Assembly (NCBI GenBank): GCA_963457665.1
Contig: OY735203.1
Location: 25,007,634-25,071,633 of the forward strand
Source of the DNA: Thysanoteuthis rhombus
Taxonomy: Eukaryota; Mollusca; Cephalopoda; Oegopsida; Thysanoteuthidae
DNA length: 64,000 nt
Direction of reading: 5' to 3'
This document shows, piece by piece, positions 1 to 13,839 of this stretch (positions are counted from its first letter, which is position 1; the number at the start of each line of letters is the position of its first letter). Position numbers and translations under genes: made by a program. The notes beneath the pieces were generated by a model that worked only from the letters and a program-made list of their open reading frames with translations, ran no database searches and was not told where the DNA came from.

Positions 1-3000
1 TTGGAAGTTGAGCTTGCCCTATCTAAAGCTTGCCAACCAACAATGATTCTTCTCTTGATTCCTTCTTTTTTTGAGGATTTCATGGAGATTCCTTATCCTG
101 GGTATATGTAATGGTCTTCTCTCGCCAATTCTGCGTCTTCGATTTTGATCGTTGCAAGCTATCAGTTATTCAGAACTCTCTACACTACTAAATTTTGTGA
201 ACAAATGGGTGTTTCAAGGTTAGCAATTTCACCTCATTATCTTAGTATAGTAATTAACGAGTGCGATACCTATGAGATATACATGACACATAAATATGAA
301 TACATAGACGTTGCACAAAGATCAAAACGAAAACGAAGTGACACTATTACGAAATGTAAGATAAATTTGTCACGTGTCCTTTTTTTAAAATTTAGGGCCT
401 CTTCATAACATATGCTGCAGACCCCACGCTAGCTTAATCCTGCCCCGTTTCCATTCTTGTACCAATTTCTTCAGCATGGCACATGGAAGCAGTAACCAAA
501 GCTGACTCCAATCGGCTAACTTGATACCAAGCTGTCGTCACCAGGCAATAAAGTATCAATTTTGCAAATACCTCCCTGGCTTTCCAGACCAGCTGTATCA
601 TATAATTAGTCAATCCACTGACAGACAGACACCGTTGAAACTAAGTTCCCCAACCACGTATATCATTTACAATCCTGTCGACACAGACTTTTTATACCAC
701 TTCCTTTTGCTCACTGACACATATGGAAATCCTCTTCGGAATCTTTTGTTTTTTTTTATGAAGATTAAATACAATCCTATAAAAAAATGGCCTTATACTT
801 TTTTACTCATTTGAAACTCATTTTGATTCAGTATCAAGAAAAAGGTTTCACATTGGAAGTTGTTATTACTTTCAAGTTTTCCCCCAGATGTTTTAGGGAC
901 TTAGCTACCATATTTTCCTTTCGTTTAGCTTGTTTTATTATTGTGGTTATGTATGAATCCGTATCACTGAAACAATTAAGTGCTGTTTAATGATTCTCAA
1001 TATATGAAGAATGAAAGTAATTCCCAAAACATACTTATAGGCAAGGAACTCTTGATTCGTTTGTGTAATATGTCGATGCTTTAGGTACAAAGGTTAAAAT
1101 GAAATATTTTTTGTTACAATCATGAGTTGAATGAATGTATAATTGTACATCAATAGAATACGTAAACCAACTTACCGCATGAAGAAATTGACTGTTGTAA
1201 ATGAACAAAAATTTAACAAGATGAACCGGTAATAATCAAATCAAAATGAGCCTGATATTTTTATCCCTTAGTTGAGCAGGGGAAGCAGCTATATTTCTTC
1301 ATACTCCTCATTAAATTTGCCATCATCTATAGCATGGATGACCGTCACTGACTGACAAACTGACATACCGAAACAAAAATTCCAGAGACAGGGTTTTTTA
1401 AGGATGGGGCTGTTAATTTGAGTAGCTTTTAAAGGAGAGAGAGAGAGCTTTGAATGGAATGGGCTTTTAAAAGGAAGGAGCTTATATAGGAACGATCTTT
1501 TGAAAAAAACCCACAAGATCGAATTGGCAGATCCATGGTCTAACTTTCAGGCCTGTTTTCCATTTGTACGGACCACAGAAGTTGATTCAGTTACTTTTGT
1601 GATTTAGTTGATGAGTGAAAGACTAGCCATTTTGATATTTTCAGCTAAAGTAGTAAGCATTATAGCACTGTAATAAAACTATTATATAGATATTTTGTCA
1701 TAACTTCGTTCACTCAATCTCCAAGCTAAAGTATAGCAAAGGAAAATCTGTGGGCTGATCCCAAACTCATTCTATCATTTATACCATAATATATGAAGTT
1801 TCATCTTTGAAAATTTGACTGTAATTTTAGTGTTTCATTATTTCATTTACTATTGAACAAAACCGCTTCATATTCTTTCCCATGATTGCTTTTTGTGTTT
1901 TGTATCGATATAATTCACATCTAAGAAACATGACAAAATCATATCTTCGCTCAACTACAATTGAATAACTCAATGTATATGTTTCTCTGAGCACATACCA
2001 CGCAATTACTCGACAACTAGCACTTGTACGAAGTACTAGGTATGAAGTGCGATGATAGAAAGAATTGTTGGATATCAAGTTAATATCAAATGTACAAGCA
2101 ACAGACCCACCACTCTCAAACATTGTATCATTTATAGGGAGGCGTTAATGTCTAAGGAAATTTCTATTGATCAGAATGCTGCACTACGATACGCTCTTAA
2201 AGTTATCAACTTCATTATAAGTCCTGCACTTCATAGTCGCCTCTTTACAAATTTATGTGGTGAAATAGGATCCAATTTCAGCTGAACTGTACTGCATACA
2301 GAAGATGGTAGACGATATTTGAGATGGTCATTAGATTTTTAATAGTTATACTATTTATGTCTGAAAATAGCTAAAATTTTGCACAATAAAAATTAGCTGT
2401 GATAAGTGTGCCATTTGTTGGATATGTTTGAGAAACTCAATTCAAATTTTAAGTGTTCATGCAAAAATTGAACGAATGGAAATATGAAGTTGAAAATTAC
2501 CAATTTAAAATGTTCTCATAAACAGAGTATTCTATAGTTGAAAAAAAAATAAGCAGATCATAATTGGTATTTGGTATGCTTGGAAAAAGCATTTTGGCGA
2601 ACATTTCCCACCGAATACCAGTAATAATCACTCACATTGGAGGAAAAAACGTTCAACACTGAAATGGAACAAGTGAAATATCTACGTTGAAGTCATTGGG
2701 GGGGGGGGGCAGAACTTTTGAGTGACCAAACTCTCAAACTTGAATTTTTACGAAAAACCTTGAAAGAATTATGGCTTGGTTTTAAATCTGAATTCCGACT
2801 ACTATCTTAATCTAATACCGCTTCAATCTTAAGAACATAAGACTTGCTTTAAGGCCAGTACCGGCAGATAGCAAGCCACGATTTAACACACTGCATCAAA
2901 ACAAGCAATCAAATCCATTCGTCTAACTTGAATGAAATTTTCTTTCATATCTATTTTAGTATTTAAAAAAAGTTTTTCTTAGGTCTTTATTTGTTTGTTA

Positions 3001-3796
3001 GCTGTTTTTGTAGCTATTGAGGTTCGACTAGGGACTAATTACATAACATTAGTACACATCGCGTTTATGCTATTGACTTGGATCGAGAAAAGATCAGTAT
3101 GGTTCAAAGGGGACCCAAGAGATAAAAATTCGAGAAGCCCTGCTCAAAACAGTTCCGAGTCGTTAAGGCACACTAAAAAATATATCTTTATGAAATTAAA
3201 GAATCCTCTTTTGAGATTTGAACCATTGATATCACCACCATCAACCAACTCAAAAACTGTTGTGTTATCTCAGCTATTAAGATAGTTTACACGCCATCAG
3301 ACATGGGTTATCCAAAGCATATCAAAGCAGTGAAGGTAGGATGTTAACGTTCCAACTTTCGGATTTTGTCGATCACACTTCTTATAGTGTTGTCATAGTT
3401 TGAACAATTACATAAATCTCCACCAAAAACAGCAATGAAATTGTCGAGTTGGACTTTGTATCGTAGTTTCATAACAGCCTCTGAGCTTAATGATGGCGTC
3501 GTATTGATGCCCACGGGCCAGGAATATAAGTAGTTTTGAATTATTTAGCTGGTACAGTTTAATGAAGATAGCCACATAGGTACCGAGAGGCCTACTCCCT
3601 GAAACTGAGATGAAATGAGATCTACTAAAATATCCCCATTGGATATCCTGTATCATATCTAAAAAGACTCAATATTAGGACATACTTATCATTCGCTACT
3701 GGTGACTGCAATTATATACAATTATTATCAATAATTACAGTGAAATTGCGACAATAGTTCACTTTGTTCATTCTATCACTTGGTCACTATACATAG
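1..3796. other. No gene recognised
   Basis: AT-rich sequence with only short chance open frames. The only marked simple tract is a run of ten G near 2700. I saw no SLC6-like exon, RNA gene or clear transposon here. Confidence 0.5.
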
Positions 3797-4052
3797 ACAC
3801 AGTAAGAGTAAAAGTACACGGAACATTTCAAAAAGTTTATTTTAACATCTCTATACAGCTTCAAAATTGACAGAATCTCGACACAAAAATTTAACAATTC
3901 AAAAATTCAAAAAAAATATTGAAACAAGATAACATTGAGAAGTTATGAACAGAAATCAGGAATCTTTGATCCAAATTCTATCAAGAAGGTATATAAGTAT
4001 ATTGAGATAAGATATTTGAAACGTATCGGATACTTTTTGCACTCGCTGTATA
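3797..4052. mobile_element. Mariner-like MITE, copy 1
   Basis: About 255 bp, ending in imperfect inverted repeats. The left starts ACAGTAAGAGTAAAAGTA; the right, read in reverse, starts TACAGCGAGTGCAAAAAGTA. A related copy lies at 28091-28333 and shares the internal block CTATACAGCTTCAAAATT. It has no coding capacity. The mariner/Tc1 class is inferred from the TA-type ends and the CAGTGAGTG-like start. Confidence 0.6.
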
Positions 4053-4584
4053 GCACTTATTTTTTTTCATCCAGGCACCGTTTTCCATTTTCTTTGGCGA
4101 AAAACATTATATCCTAAAACATTAATTTATCCCTCTCCCAGTGCTACTTATTTTCCAACGCAAATATTTACAGAATATTATGTAATCCGCCTCTAATTGG
4201 CCACCAACTGTGACGCACTTCTCGCTAAAATATGCTAGGAGAAAAAGGGGTTAAAAAATTTCATCTTGTAAAAATATTTATGTTATTGGCCCTTTTTTTT
4301 CCGAGTATGAACATCTAAATAAGGAGTATAAACCTAACGACTGTGTCATTACCAACAGTTAATCTGGAAAGTATATTCGTTGGTCAGTTCCAGCACATGC
4401 CTAGATCCTGATACAATTTTATGCATCCTTCACCTCAGCTCAGATAATTTCTCTTACAGCTTAATGCAGTGCGGTAAACATTACTGAAATGTTGGGATTT
4501 TTTTTAGGCGAAAACGGTTATTATCAACCCAATGTACCATTCAACATTTTTCGCCGTCTTTAGCCCTCTTTCTCCCTCTCTCTA

Positions 4585-4591
4585 ACCCCTC

Positions 4592-4635
<44 letters not shown>

Positions 4636-4822
4636 CATATATATATATATACATATACTATATGTATACATATATATATATATGTGTGTGTGTATGTATA
4701 TATATATATATATGTATGTATATGTATATATGTATGTATATATATATATGTATATATATATGTATGTATATATATGTGTGTGTGTATATATATGTATATA
4801 TGTATGTATATATATATGCATG

Positions 4823-4877
<55 letters not shown>

Positions 4878-4905
4878 ATATATATGTATATATGTGTGTT
4901 TGCGC
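4585..4905. repeat. Compound microsatellite (CTGT)n-(CT)n-(TA/TG)n
   Basis: A run of CTGT units, then CT, then about 265 bp of alternating TA, TG and TGTA. It directly abuts the 3' end of the antisense RTE LINE and may have grown from its tail. The many open frames here are microsatellite artefacts. Confidence 0.9.
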
Positions 4906-4929
4906 ACGCATGCTCACGCGTGAGTGTAA

Positions 4930-7900
4930 TTATCTCCCGTAGAATGAATTTATCGGATATGTTTATCAGCAGCAACAGACATTTTGTGTCCGCTGCAGAA
5001 CAAAGGCCTTTCCCATCTCCTTCCATGACAACTGCGATTTACGCTTGTCTGCAAAGTCTTACCGGTAAACCTTTCGGTCCGATCCCTCGAACTTGAATCT
5101 GGTCTTTTCCTACTGCGTTTAATGTCCCATGGGCATCAATCGGTTAGCCTATTACTCCATTTACTGTCATCTCCTCTTGCAAAGTGTCCTGCACATTTCT
5201 ATTTTTGTTGCCTAATCCTTTGTATTATATCCTTCACACTAGTCTTTCCTCTGATCTATGTTCAACTTTCTGAGAGTTGTCCACTGCATTGCTCTTTCCA
5301 TGGCTCTCTGTGCGATTTCAAGTCGGTTTGTTAATTTCTATATTTCGCATCCGTAAGTCATAGCTGGCATTATGCATTCATTGTATACTTTACGCTTTAA
5401 GCATATTGGCAAGGCCCCCTTCAATATGTCTCTATTCATACCAAATGCTTTCCAGCTGTGAGCGTATTCGCCAACATCTTTTAAAACCTTACCCCCTATT
5501 CTTACGGTCTGTCGGGGGCGGGGGGCTTAATCGTTGAACATTACTTTTATCTTTGTTCTGTCAATCTTCAACCCTACTTTTTACTTTCCCTCCTTAGATC
5601 AGTCAGTATGTTCTGTAATTGTCCCGATGCTTCTAACAGTAAATCTCATGATGTTTAGATTTCTTCCGTCTATGTTTATTCCCATTCTTTTCCAATCCGT
5701 TCTCCGGGAAACGCCTACAGGGATCGCTGTAAATAGTTTAGGTCTCATTGCATTCCCTTGTCACTCTCTTTTGCATATCTTTTTCTTGCTTGTGTTTTTA
5801 TGTCGTCTATTTATTGCAGGGCGATTTTCGTATATGTTCTGAATGACTTGTATGCAGTCCTCGTCAGCAGTAAGTTCTTGCATTCAGTTGAATACTGCCG
5901 TATGTTCTACCGAATGCTTTCTCAGGATTTACAAAGGTCAAACAAAAGGGTCTGTTGTATTCTGATGACTTCGATTAATTGATTTATAGTACGTTGATGG
6001 TCTATTGTTGAATTCTGAAGCTTGTCCGTTTGTGTGGTTGATTTTCATCTAGAGTACCAATTAGTCCGTTTGTGAGTATTTTTTGTGAATAGTTTATACA
6101 TATTAGTCGTGTAAAAGGGTGGTAGGTGCTGAAGTCACGATTATTTCCTTATGGCGATGAAGGATCATTGCTTTTGGGGACCTTCCTTTCTGTAAGAATA
6201 GCTGTGCTATTCCTTTGTGAAAATCTTCCCTGCATCTTTAAAAGGTCTGTTGTTATACTATCTTCACCTGGAGAGTTTCCAAATTTCATAATCTGTAGAG
6301 CAAACACTATTTCGACTGTTATGACTGGAATATCAATAGTATCTATCGGTTCACCGGTTTGTGGTGCTTCTCTTCTTGGAACGTACAGATTTTCATAGTA
6401 TTCTACAGATATTCTTATCATATCCTTACATTTCATATTTTTTCCATTTTTCTCCTTTAGTGTAAGTATCTGTTGTTTGCCGATGTGAGCTGCTTATATT
6501 CTCCCCCTTTTCCTGATAGTCTTTACAATCCTCTTCATATTTTTCTTTATTTTTTCTTCTCTCGTTCTCTTGTTTGTTAGTTTCTTAAGATCTGTTATTT
6601 TGGTTTTATCCTCTTTAGTTTTCATCTCCATATTTCTCCTCTTTTTGATTAGTGATAAAACCTCTTCTCAGTATTTCCTCATTTGTCTGGATCTTTCATA
6701 ATTTTGTCTCATTTTGCTTGATTCTTACAATATGTGACCCTTAACCGGTGGACTAATGTTACAATCGCTATTGCACGAGACCTGAAATCTATTAGGGCAT
6801 TTATGTTTAAATTTGATTCTACACGCTACCATTCTAGAGTCGCTTCCTATAACTATTTTATCTATTACGTTAACGACTTTAATGTTATTGATCATGTCAC
6901 CGATTATGGTGTCAATTTCGTTTTTTTATTATACTATTTGGGCTTTTGTGTCCGCTTACAACCGTATTGTTTTTGAAAGAATGTATGGCAGTCCGTATAT
7001 TTTAGTCAAAAATTAGCAAGACTCTCTTAGCAAGGTATCTAAAACGTCACTTCCTTCGATGATTCCCCATAAAATCCCTGAATGATAATTTATTCGAGCT
7101 GGTGACCTTATTCCTTTACTTTTCTCAAAACTCACGACCAGCGTAGTTTCTATTCTTTTACCATGACTATATATATATATATATATATATTGTCTTATAA
7201 TATATCTTCCTTGATCTGAGAATCTGCAAGAACTTTATAGCCACTAAATGCAAATAATGCAACAACTATTTTTGGCGATAACGCAAACGTTTCTATTTCG
7301 CCCTTTTTAGCTTCTTCTTGCACTTAACCTGAACTGAGCGCCTTTTTTATAATCTAGCTTGGTCAACTATACCACTCATAATAAGAAACACGACTCATTA
7401 GACTCCATTCATTATATAGACGAAACGACATTAGACCTGTTATGCCACGTGTCCCCTAAATTCTCATTCTATCCTAAGTCGCATTTTTACGCATAGGAAT
7501 AACTTAAACCTAACAGGCCTCTTCTCTTCTTTACACGATCGAATGTATTAATATTTCCAATTAAAGTATTTCATTTCCATTCATCATTTGTGTATTAAAC
7601 ATATCTCACATGTTTCACATCTGCATATGTGTCTTTTTTACTCCGTTTAATATCTGCGTCCACATTTGTACTTGGTGCACATGTTCTCCATACACATCCC
7701 TTCCTCCATTAACTTCTCCAGTGACATCAGCGCATGTTGCCAACCACCTAACTGCATGGAGGCTAATTCCCTTGTCTACGACTGCATCTTCTCGTCACAT
7801 CTAACCAACAGCTATTTGCTACTCTCTCCCACAGAATATAAGAACAATATTTCTTATGGCTGCTGACCCTGATAAATATATAAGAACCGTATCTCTTATA

Positions 7901-8250
7901 AATGCATTAGTTATCTCAAATCTGTATCTCTCTGGGGAATTGGCTAGCATGTCTCTTCTCTCGTTTCCCTGGCGTAATCCACATTTTCCTACACTAGATT
8001 CTCCAATCTTTCCTTTACATACCTTATCATTAAATTCTCCCCTGAGAATTGAGTAATTTGTCTTCACCCGATCCATTATCTTATGGATGTTGTCATAAAA
8101 CTCTCGAATCTCTTGGCTTGATTTCTTCGAAGTTTGTGCATTAACCAGTATTACCTTGAGTGTGTATCTTCAGCTTAGTCTAGATACTACTAAGCTATTT
8201 TATATATATATTGTCAAAGCTTGCAACAGTGCCTGCAATGTTATCATTGA
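4930..8250 (-). mobile_element. Nearly full-length, dead RTE-type LINE (endonuclease and reverse transcriptase)
   Basis: Read on the - strand. The endonuclease part is at about 7820-8080, with LRGEFNDKVCKGKIGESSVG, GNERRDMLA and ITNAFI, matching GDFNAKVG...N-x-RG...NT-x-F of the apurinic-type domain. A basic linker follows at about 6480-6700. An RT N-terminal part at about 6150-6436 includes MKFGNSPGEDSITTDLLK (family: GKSPGPDGI). Near 5900-5950 the catalytic motif reads LTFVNPEKAFG instead of F-x-D-x-x-KAFD. Stops and frameshifts are frequent. The 3' end lies next to the 4585-4905 microsatellite. It is a fossil copy; exact ends are uncertain. Confidence 0.75.
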
Positions 8251-9964
8251 CTGAAAATTCTTCGCTACTAAACTTGTTTTTTTTCCCGCCCCTTATAATA
8301 GGATAGATAATTAGTTAACCTTGATAAAAGGAGCTCATCTTTTTTTCTGTGGTTTTCACTGATACCTACGATCTGTCAGGTGATGTTGACCAAGGTCATC
8401 ATCGGTTGATCTGTTATGTGATCTTCAGCGATGTCCAGAGAGGGAGAGGATTAATACATGCATATCCATTGAAAATTGTCTCAAGAACACACGTTTATTT
8501 CTGTGATACGTGCACGCTCATATATATTTATGTATCTTATATGTCTAACTAAATTATAACAATGTACATTTTTTATTTCATTGAAGGGCAAGAGGAGCAA
8601 TGCAAGGAATCTACACATCTGAGGCCGATCGCTATTTTAAGTAAGTTAACCAACAATGAAATACCTTTTTTTTCTTTTCCTCATTCACGGTGTTAAAAAA
8701 ACTTTCCTCTCACGTTGCATCAAAGTTCTATTTCCGCAAAGAAATGAAATAATCAATAATCATAATCATATCAAAGGGATAATCAGCTTCCCTCCTCGGC
8801 CATTCCATCTCCATATCAATTATAAAACCATATGACAAATTCTTTGCATACATACAGGCTTTTCCCGTTATAATGTAGATACTGGGACCCAAGAAAACTG
8901 ACCACGTTATATCCAAGCCGTGATAACTTCGAGAAAAGGGCGTGGGTGATATCCAAGGTCAAATATAATTAGTGAAAAACCGAAAATATCGTGCATTGTG
9001 TGAAAACTGAGAGAGATTTGAACAAATAAGCAAACGTTTACTTCAATGTTTGTTCGTCAGTCTGTTTTCTTTAATCAAATGATACTAACAAAATAACTAC
9101 CAAGTATATCAAATTTCAGTACTTAACAAAGTATTTACATCAATGACTCCACCCTTCCAGTCCATAAGCTGTTTAAGCCATACCGCCAAACGTTCTAAAT
9201 GAATTTCAATGAAATGTTGTGGGAAGACGGAGAATAGACTACGGGAGAAGTGATTGAAAATTTTGGACTAATTCATGTGCAATGACATAATTGGGAGAGA
9301 TTTACATTCACAGTCGTCCATTTTGAATTTCAGAATAGCCATCCTTAAGGTTCATAGAAAAGCAGGCAACATTTCTTCTTAATCTTGATGGGTTTTTGGG
9401 TATAATTTAAGATTTTTGCCAAGATTATCTCTTCCAAAAATGATAACTCAAAAGAATAGGTCAGAAACCGATATAATAATGTTTGTGATGAAATAACACT
9501 GATGATGAAATATCGGGCTTACGAGTTCAAAGAGAAATTCTGTCTTTATTTGCAGTTTTGTGGTTGATACTATACGTAAAAATGTTGGAGTCTATCATCC
9601 AAACGCGTTATATAGTGAAACTTGCCATAACGCTTTATATCGGGGCCGGCCATAAGTTCAGTGTTAAAAGATATAAATTCAGATCAGTTGGAAAGATGCT
9701 TCAATTTGACGATGCAAGTTTTCTTCTGGAGTGACCAGTGTTAAATCTGGAATATCTGCAATATTTTAACTAAAGCTTTCTTTTGATTATATTTTCGCAT
9801 TCTACTTCTCAGAATCTCATTGTGAATTCTGAGAAGGAACTCGAAACCCTAAATCTGCTGTGACTTTGAACGCTATTGAGTGTGTGTGTACTCTAGGAGA
9901 CCAACGCATTCACAACTAAAAAAAATCAGAGAGTGCATACCAATATCATTGTCAAAGACAGTAA

Positions 9965-10235
9965 TTGTTCTTGGATCCGCCCCAAAAATGTAACCAGTTT
10001 TTGCGTTGCTTATTGTCCAACGCTTCTACAAAATATCATTGATATTAATCGAGATCTTTCGGCCATAGCATGTGGACAAACATGAAATTTGACGATACCA
10101 TGTTTTCTTGATATACAGCTATAATGTAGGAGAGATAATTGTGGATAGATCCCCTCCAAATTTTAATAAGTTCTCCTGTTGCGTATTGTCCACCCTTTCA
10201 TGGAATCTCATTTGAATCTATGGTTAAATTTTGGT
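9965..10235. repeat. Degenerate ~173-bp tandem repeat
   Basis: A segment around GCGTTGCTTATTGTCCAACG (about 10001) recurs around TTGCGTATTGTCCACC (about 10177), each preceded by a GATCC-containing block. A further weak copy may lie at 9600-9760, sharing CAATTTGACGATGC against AATTTGACGATACC. Confidence 0.4.
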
Positions 10236-11303
10236 GATTTCGTGTTGACAGTAATGGGCGCATACATAAATGTAATAATTAAAAAAACAGAAAAATATCT
10301 ATCAATCATGAAAAAAATTCCGTCCCTGAATCTCATTGCCGATTCGTGTTCATGTCCGTGTCTGTGCATACTTTTTTAAATTCATTTATATTTAGTATCG
10401 TTATATAAGAATATAAGTTGCCTCTGTCCATATCGTTCTGAAAATGAAACAAACATCCACCATTTTCCCTGTTTGTTAATCATTTGTCAATAACTGTTAC
10501 GTATGTTTTTCGGAATCACTTTTAACCGCAGTACAAACTTCATAATACTCTATCAGGGACGTAGATATATTTTCAATATTGCTCATGCGCAAGCAGCGTC
10601 TTATGATTTTTTGTAATTGGAATAAAATATTTAATAAAAATGTTCTTTCGGCCTTCCAGTATAGGAAGTACTGCTCGATAAAGACGGTGCAATTACACTG
10701 TGTCAAACTGTCATTTCGTATTTAATTTTACGAGCACGCATTTGTTTATTCGCTGCTGAATATGAAGCGTCACAAATACGCACACACATACAAGGGTGAG
10801 CACTCCCAGTCATTCGTTCAGAGAAATCTATGTACGCAGTATTTGCCTCTCTCACAGTCTAACACATTCATGCAGATATATGCAAGCGTACATATGTATA
10901 TAGACTGGTTCTTGTTCGTAATCACAAAAAATATATTCAAATTACCCATGCATACATATTTAAGGTGAACATCTCCTGTCTCCTATTCATATGTATATAT
11001 CTATTTACTTATAAGAACTCACACTCACAGACACGTATGCGCTTGCTCATACACCTTATACGCATATATATTTACGCCGGATAAAATATACAAAGAGCAA
11101 AAAAAGACTAAAACTTCCAGTTATACAGAATAGTTTTCCCCCCACTCAGGGCACCTTCAACATTTAGTGAGATTATTTATTGTATAAGTAGCAGTAAGTG
11201 AACTACTATTCATAAAGTCACTTAATTATGCATGGCTATTTTGATTGGGCTGCACATATGTTCAGGGTTTTTATAGTGTGACAGACAATCAACATCTAAC
11301 TCT

Positions 11304-11305
<2 letters not shown>

Positions 11306-11347
<42 letters not shown>
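11306..11347. repeat. (TA)n(TG)n microsatellite
   Basis: A short TA run followed by about 17 TG units. Confidence 0.95.
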
Positions 11348-11349
<2 letters not shown>

Positions 11350-11669
11350 CGTACACACGCCATAGCATTCCACATTTCTGTTTATTTCGATTCCTGGGTA
11401 TGTAGTGATCTTCCATTCCAATTTTGGAGGTCATAGTATCATTGATAAAGTATTTCTCAGATCCTAACCCTGTAAGTTCCCATTGACCGAATACTACCAA
11501 GAATCAATAGATTTTTTATAAAATTTACTATCCATGAACCTTAAACTTAAAGAAACACCATATCAGGTCATGGATTTGGGGAAAAAAACTAAAATTGCCT
11601 TCACGAATGTCGTAGTAATGTACTGACATTGTAATGTGAACACATGTTTGGATGAACACGTTTAGCCGC

Positions 11670-11990
11670 ATCTAGTTTGGCAAGCTTTCAGTAGATCCAG
11701 CTTAAACTTCAAGAACAAGAAAATTCCATTAATCCTAAAAAGAATGGTATACGACCAATGCACCCTCCTGATAGTCACCTATGGAGTTGAAACATGGAAC
11801 CTATCCAAAAGATTGTCTCCCAAAATGAGTATCATGCTCAGGAGAGAATCATGAAGATATAACAAGACAGCACAGTACATTGGAGAAAAGACAGGAATCC
11901 AAAATACCATAGAAACCTTTAAAAAAACTCAAAAGGCAATGGGCTGGACATGTTACAAGAATGTCTAACAACCACAGGCTAATGAAGATG
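11670..11990 (+). mobile_element. RTE LINE fragment (RT C-terminal region)
   Basis: In + frames it reads FSRSSLNFKNKKIPLILKR, then LLIVTYGVETWNLSKR, matching the thumb-like ...LLIVTYGAETW... segment seen in the other RTE copies here. Then comes AMGWTCYKN-type text from the GHVAR region. It is 5'-truncated, frameshifted and broken off before the usual 3' end. Confidence 0.7.
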
Positions 11991-13489
11991 ATGACATACA
12001 TGAACAAGCATGCGCAAAAAAAAAAATACAGTCATATTTATTTTTCATACACACGCATCAACGGCTCGTTTGACAGAAAATCAAAACACACAGAATGACT
12101 TTCTATTGAAATATATTGATAAATATATTGGTAGATAAATGACTTGGTAAATAGATCTGAAAACATAAATAAATGAATATGAATATGAAATAAATTCAAA
12201 TTGTCACCAGAAGTAAACACTGTTAACTATATCGATTATATCCATCGTTTTAACAGAATTTGCCACAGACTTCAGTGCAAGCTAAAGATTGCTTTTGATT
12301 GTAAAATATCTGTTACTTTCTTAACGATGTACCTCAGAGTGGAAATCTAAAGCACTGTATTGGGAGAAAATAATCTCAAGGGAGTTGCCTAAAGCGACCA
12401 TTTCTGACAATTAATCAAATCCTCCAATCGCAGACACTCGAAAACCAGTTCAAGTCCACTTCATTTTACTTTCTCGCCTCTCTTCTCTCAACATTAGCTA
12501 TTTTCCTTTAGCCAATATCTTTGTTTCACCCCTACCCTTTTCTGTATGCCTGCTTAGCTTCCCTTTACCTCTCTTCGTTGCCTTAGTATTGCGATTCCAT
12601 ACTCAGAACCTCTCCTCTATCCCAACCCTTTAAAACATATTTTTTTAATGCTTTGAGTGTGACCGACGGGCGGACATGTTGCTCATTATAATGTACATTT
12701 AATATGAAGCAAAGTTATTTTTCTCCGAGGGATGCCACAATCCATCAATTTCATCTATATGGATGATGATTTGATTTCATACTTTATAAAAATGAACCCT
12801 GCAAAAAATACTTTTATAAAATAAACATTTATAATGTAGCATCAATTGGTGAGGAACTATGGGGTGCATGGTTCAACGCGTATTATTTGGATTAGACATA
12901 TTTCCCTTTCCTCCTACGCACGGACGAGCAGGTATTTAGAGACACGTGTATTCTCATACCAGCATAGGTGTAGCTGAAGATTTGTGGACCGGGAGGTAGG
13001 TGATTCGGTTCCCTGGACCCCTTTCTAACATCTAGCACAATGGCTCCCCACCTGGGAATCCTTGAGGACCCCTGAGAGTCCACAAAAATATAGATGGAGG
13101 TCCATGATCAGATCTCTCTAAGGCTTTGGGTCTGTGAACTTGTTGAGTAGGTAGAGTTTTCAAAAAGCTTGGGTCAAAATGAAAATTCGTCAAAATATTC
13201 GGGGTCCTTGGTTTTGAAAAGTTTGGAATCTGGTGATTTCGTGAGATTTGATGAAAAGCGAAAATGTGCAATGAACGAGCCTGTAATGTCACTTGATTGG
13301 TGTAAAATAGCCCCAAAGGCTGACCCATTGGTCTATGGTTAAGCTCAATGCGTGTTTAAGGCATGAGCCGATCAGATTACAAGAAGAATGGAAATCTCAC
13401 ATAGGAATGCTGGTAATACAGTATAGTCTGTACATTATAAAAACCTTAAATTGACTTTGGTAAAGATAATTGATTTATATTATTAACTA

Positions 13490-13835
13490 CGCAGGAGAGA
13501 ATCATGCTCAACATCACATGACCACAAGACAGCACCGTATATTAGGGGGAAAAACAGGAGTCCAAGTCATCAAAGAAACCATTAGAAAAACTCAAATGGC
13601 AATTGGTTGGACATGTTGCAAGAACAGCACACAATCGCTGGACATCACGATTCACGAAATGGATCTGCGGAGATAAAATGTGAAACCGAGGCCGGTAGAA
13701 TATGAGATGGCGTGACGAACTGAAAAGGTTTAGAAAATATTGGCTCCGCGACACCCACAAGAGAGAGGTGTGGAGAATTCTGGGGAAGGTCTATGTCCAA
13801 CGACGGACGATAAAGGACTGATGATCATGATGATT
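13490..13835 (+). mobile_element. RTE LINE 3' fragment
   Basis: Covers the C-terminal stretch found in most copies here (a Q-W-x-GHV-AR-like segment, then RWRDEL, YWLRD and VYVQRRTIKD) and ends in a GAT-rich tail. Frameshifts are present. It matches 25480-26012, 32195-32505 and 57660-58000. Confidence 0.75.
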
Positions 13836-13839
13836 GTTC

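Larger units (their letters stand above)
8260..11680. other. Non-coding stretch
   Basis: No gene recognised. It contains a degenerate tandem repeat near 10 kb and a (TA)n(TG)n tract at 11306-11347. A 54-base open segment with plausible splice sites at 8587-8640 was considered as an exon and not accepted. Confidence 0.45.

Noticed and set aside
4560..5096. Long open frames on both strands rich in Tyr, Ile, His and Cys
   Set aside because: They translate a (TA/TG/CA)n microsatellite; open in several frames because the repeat lacks stops.
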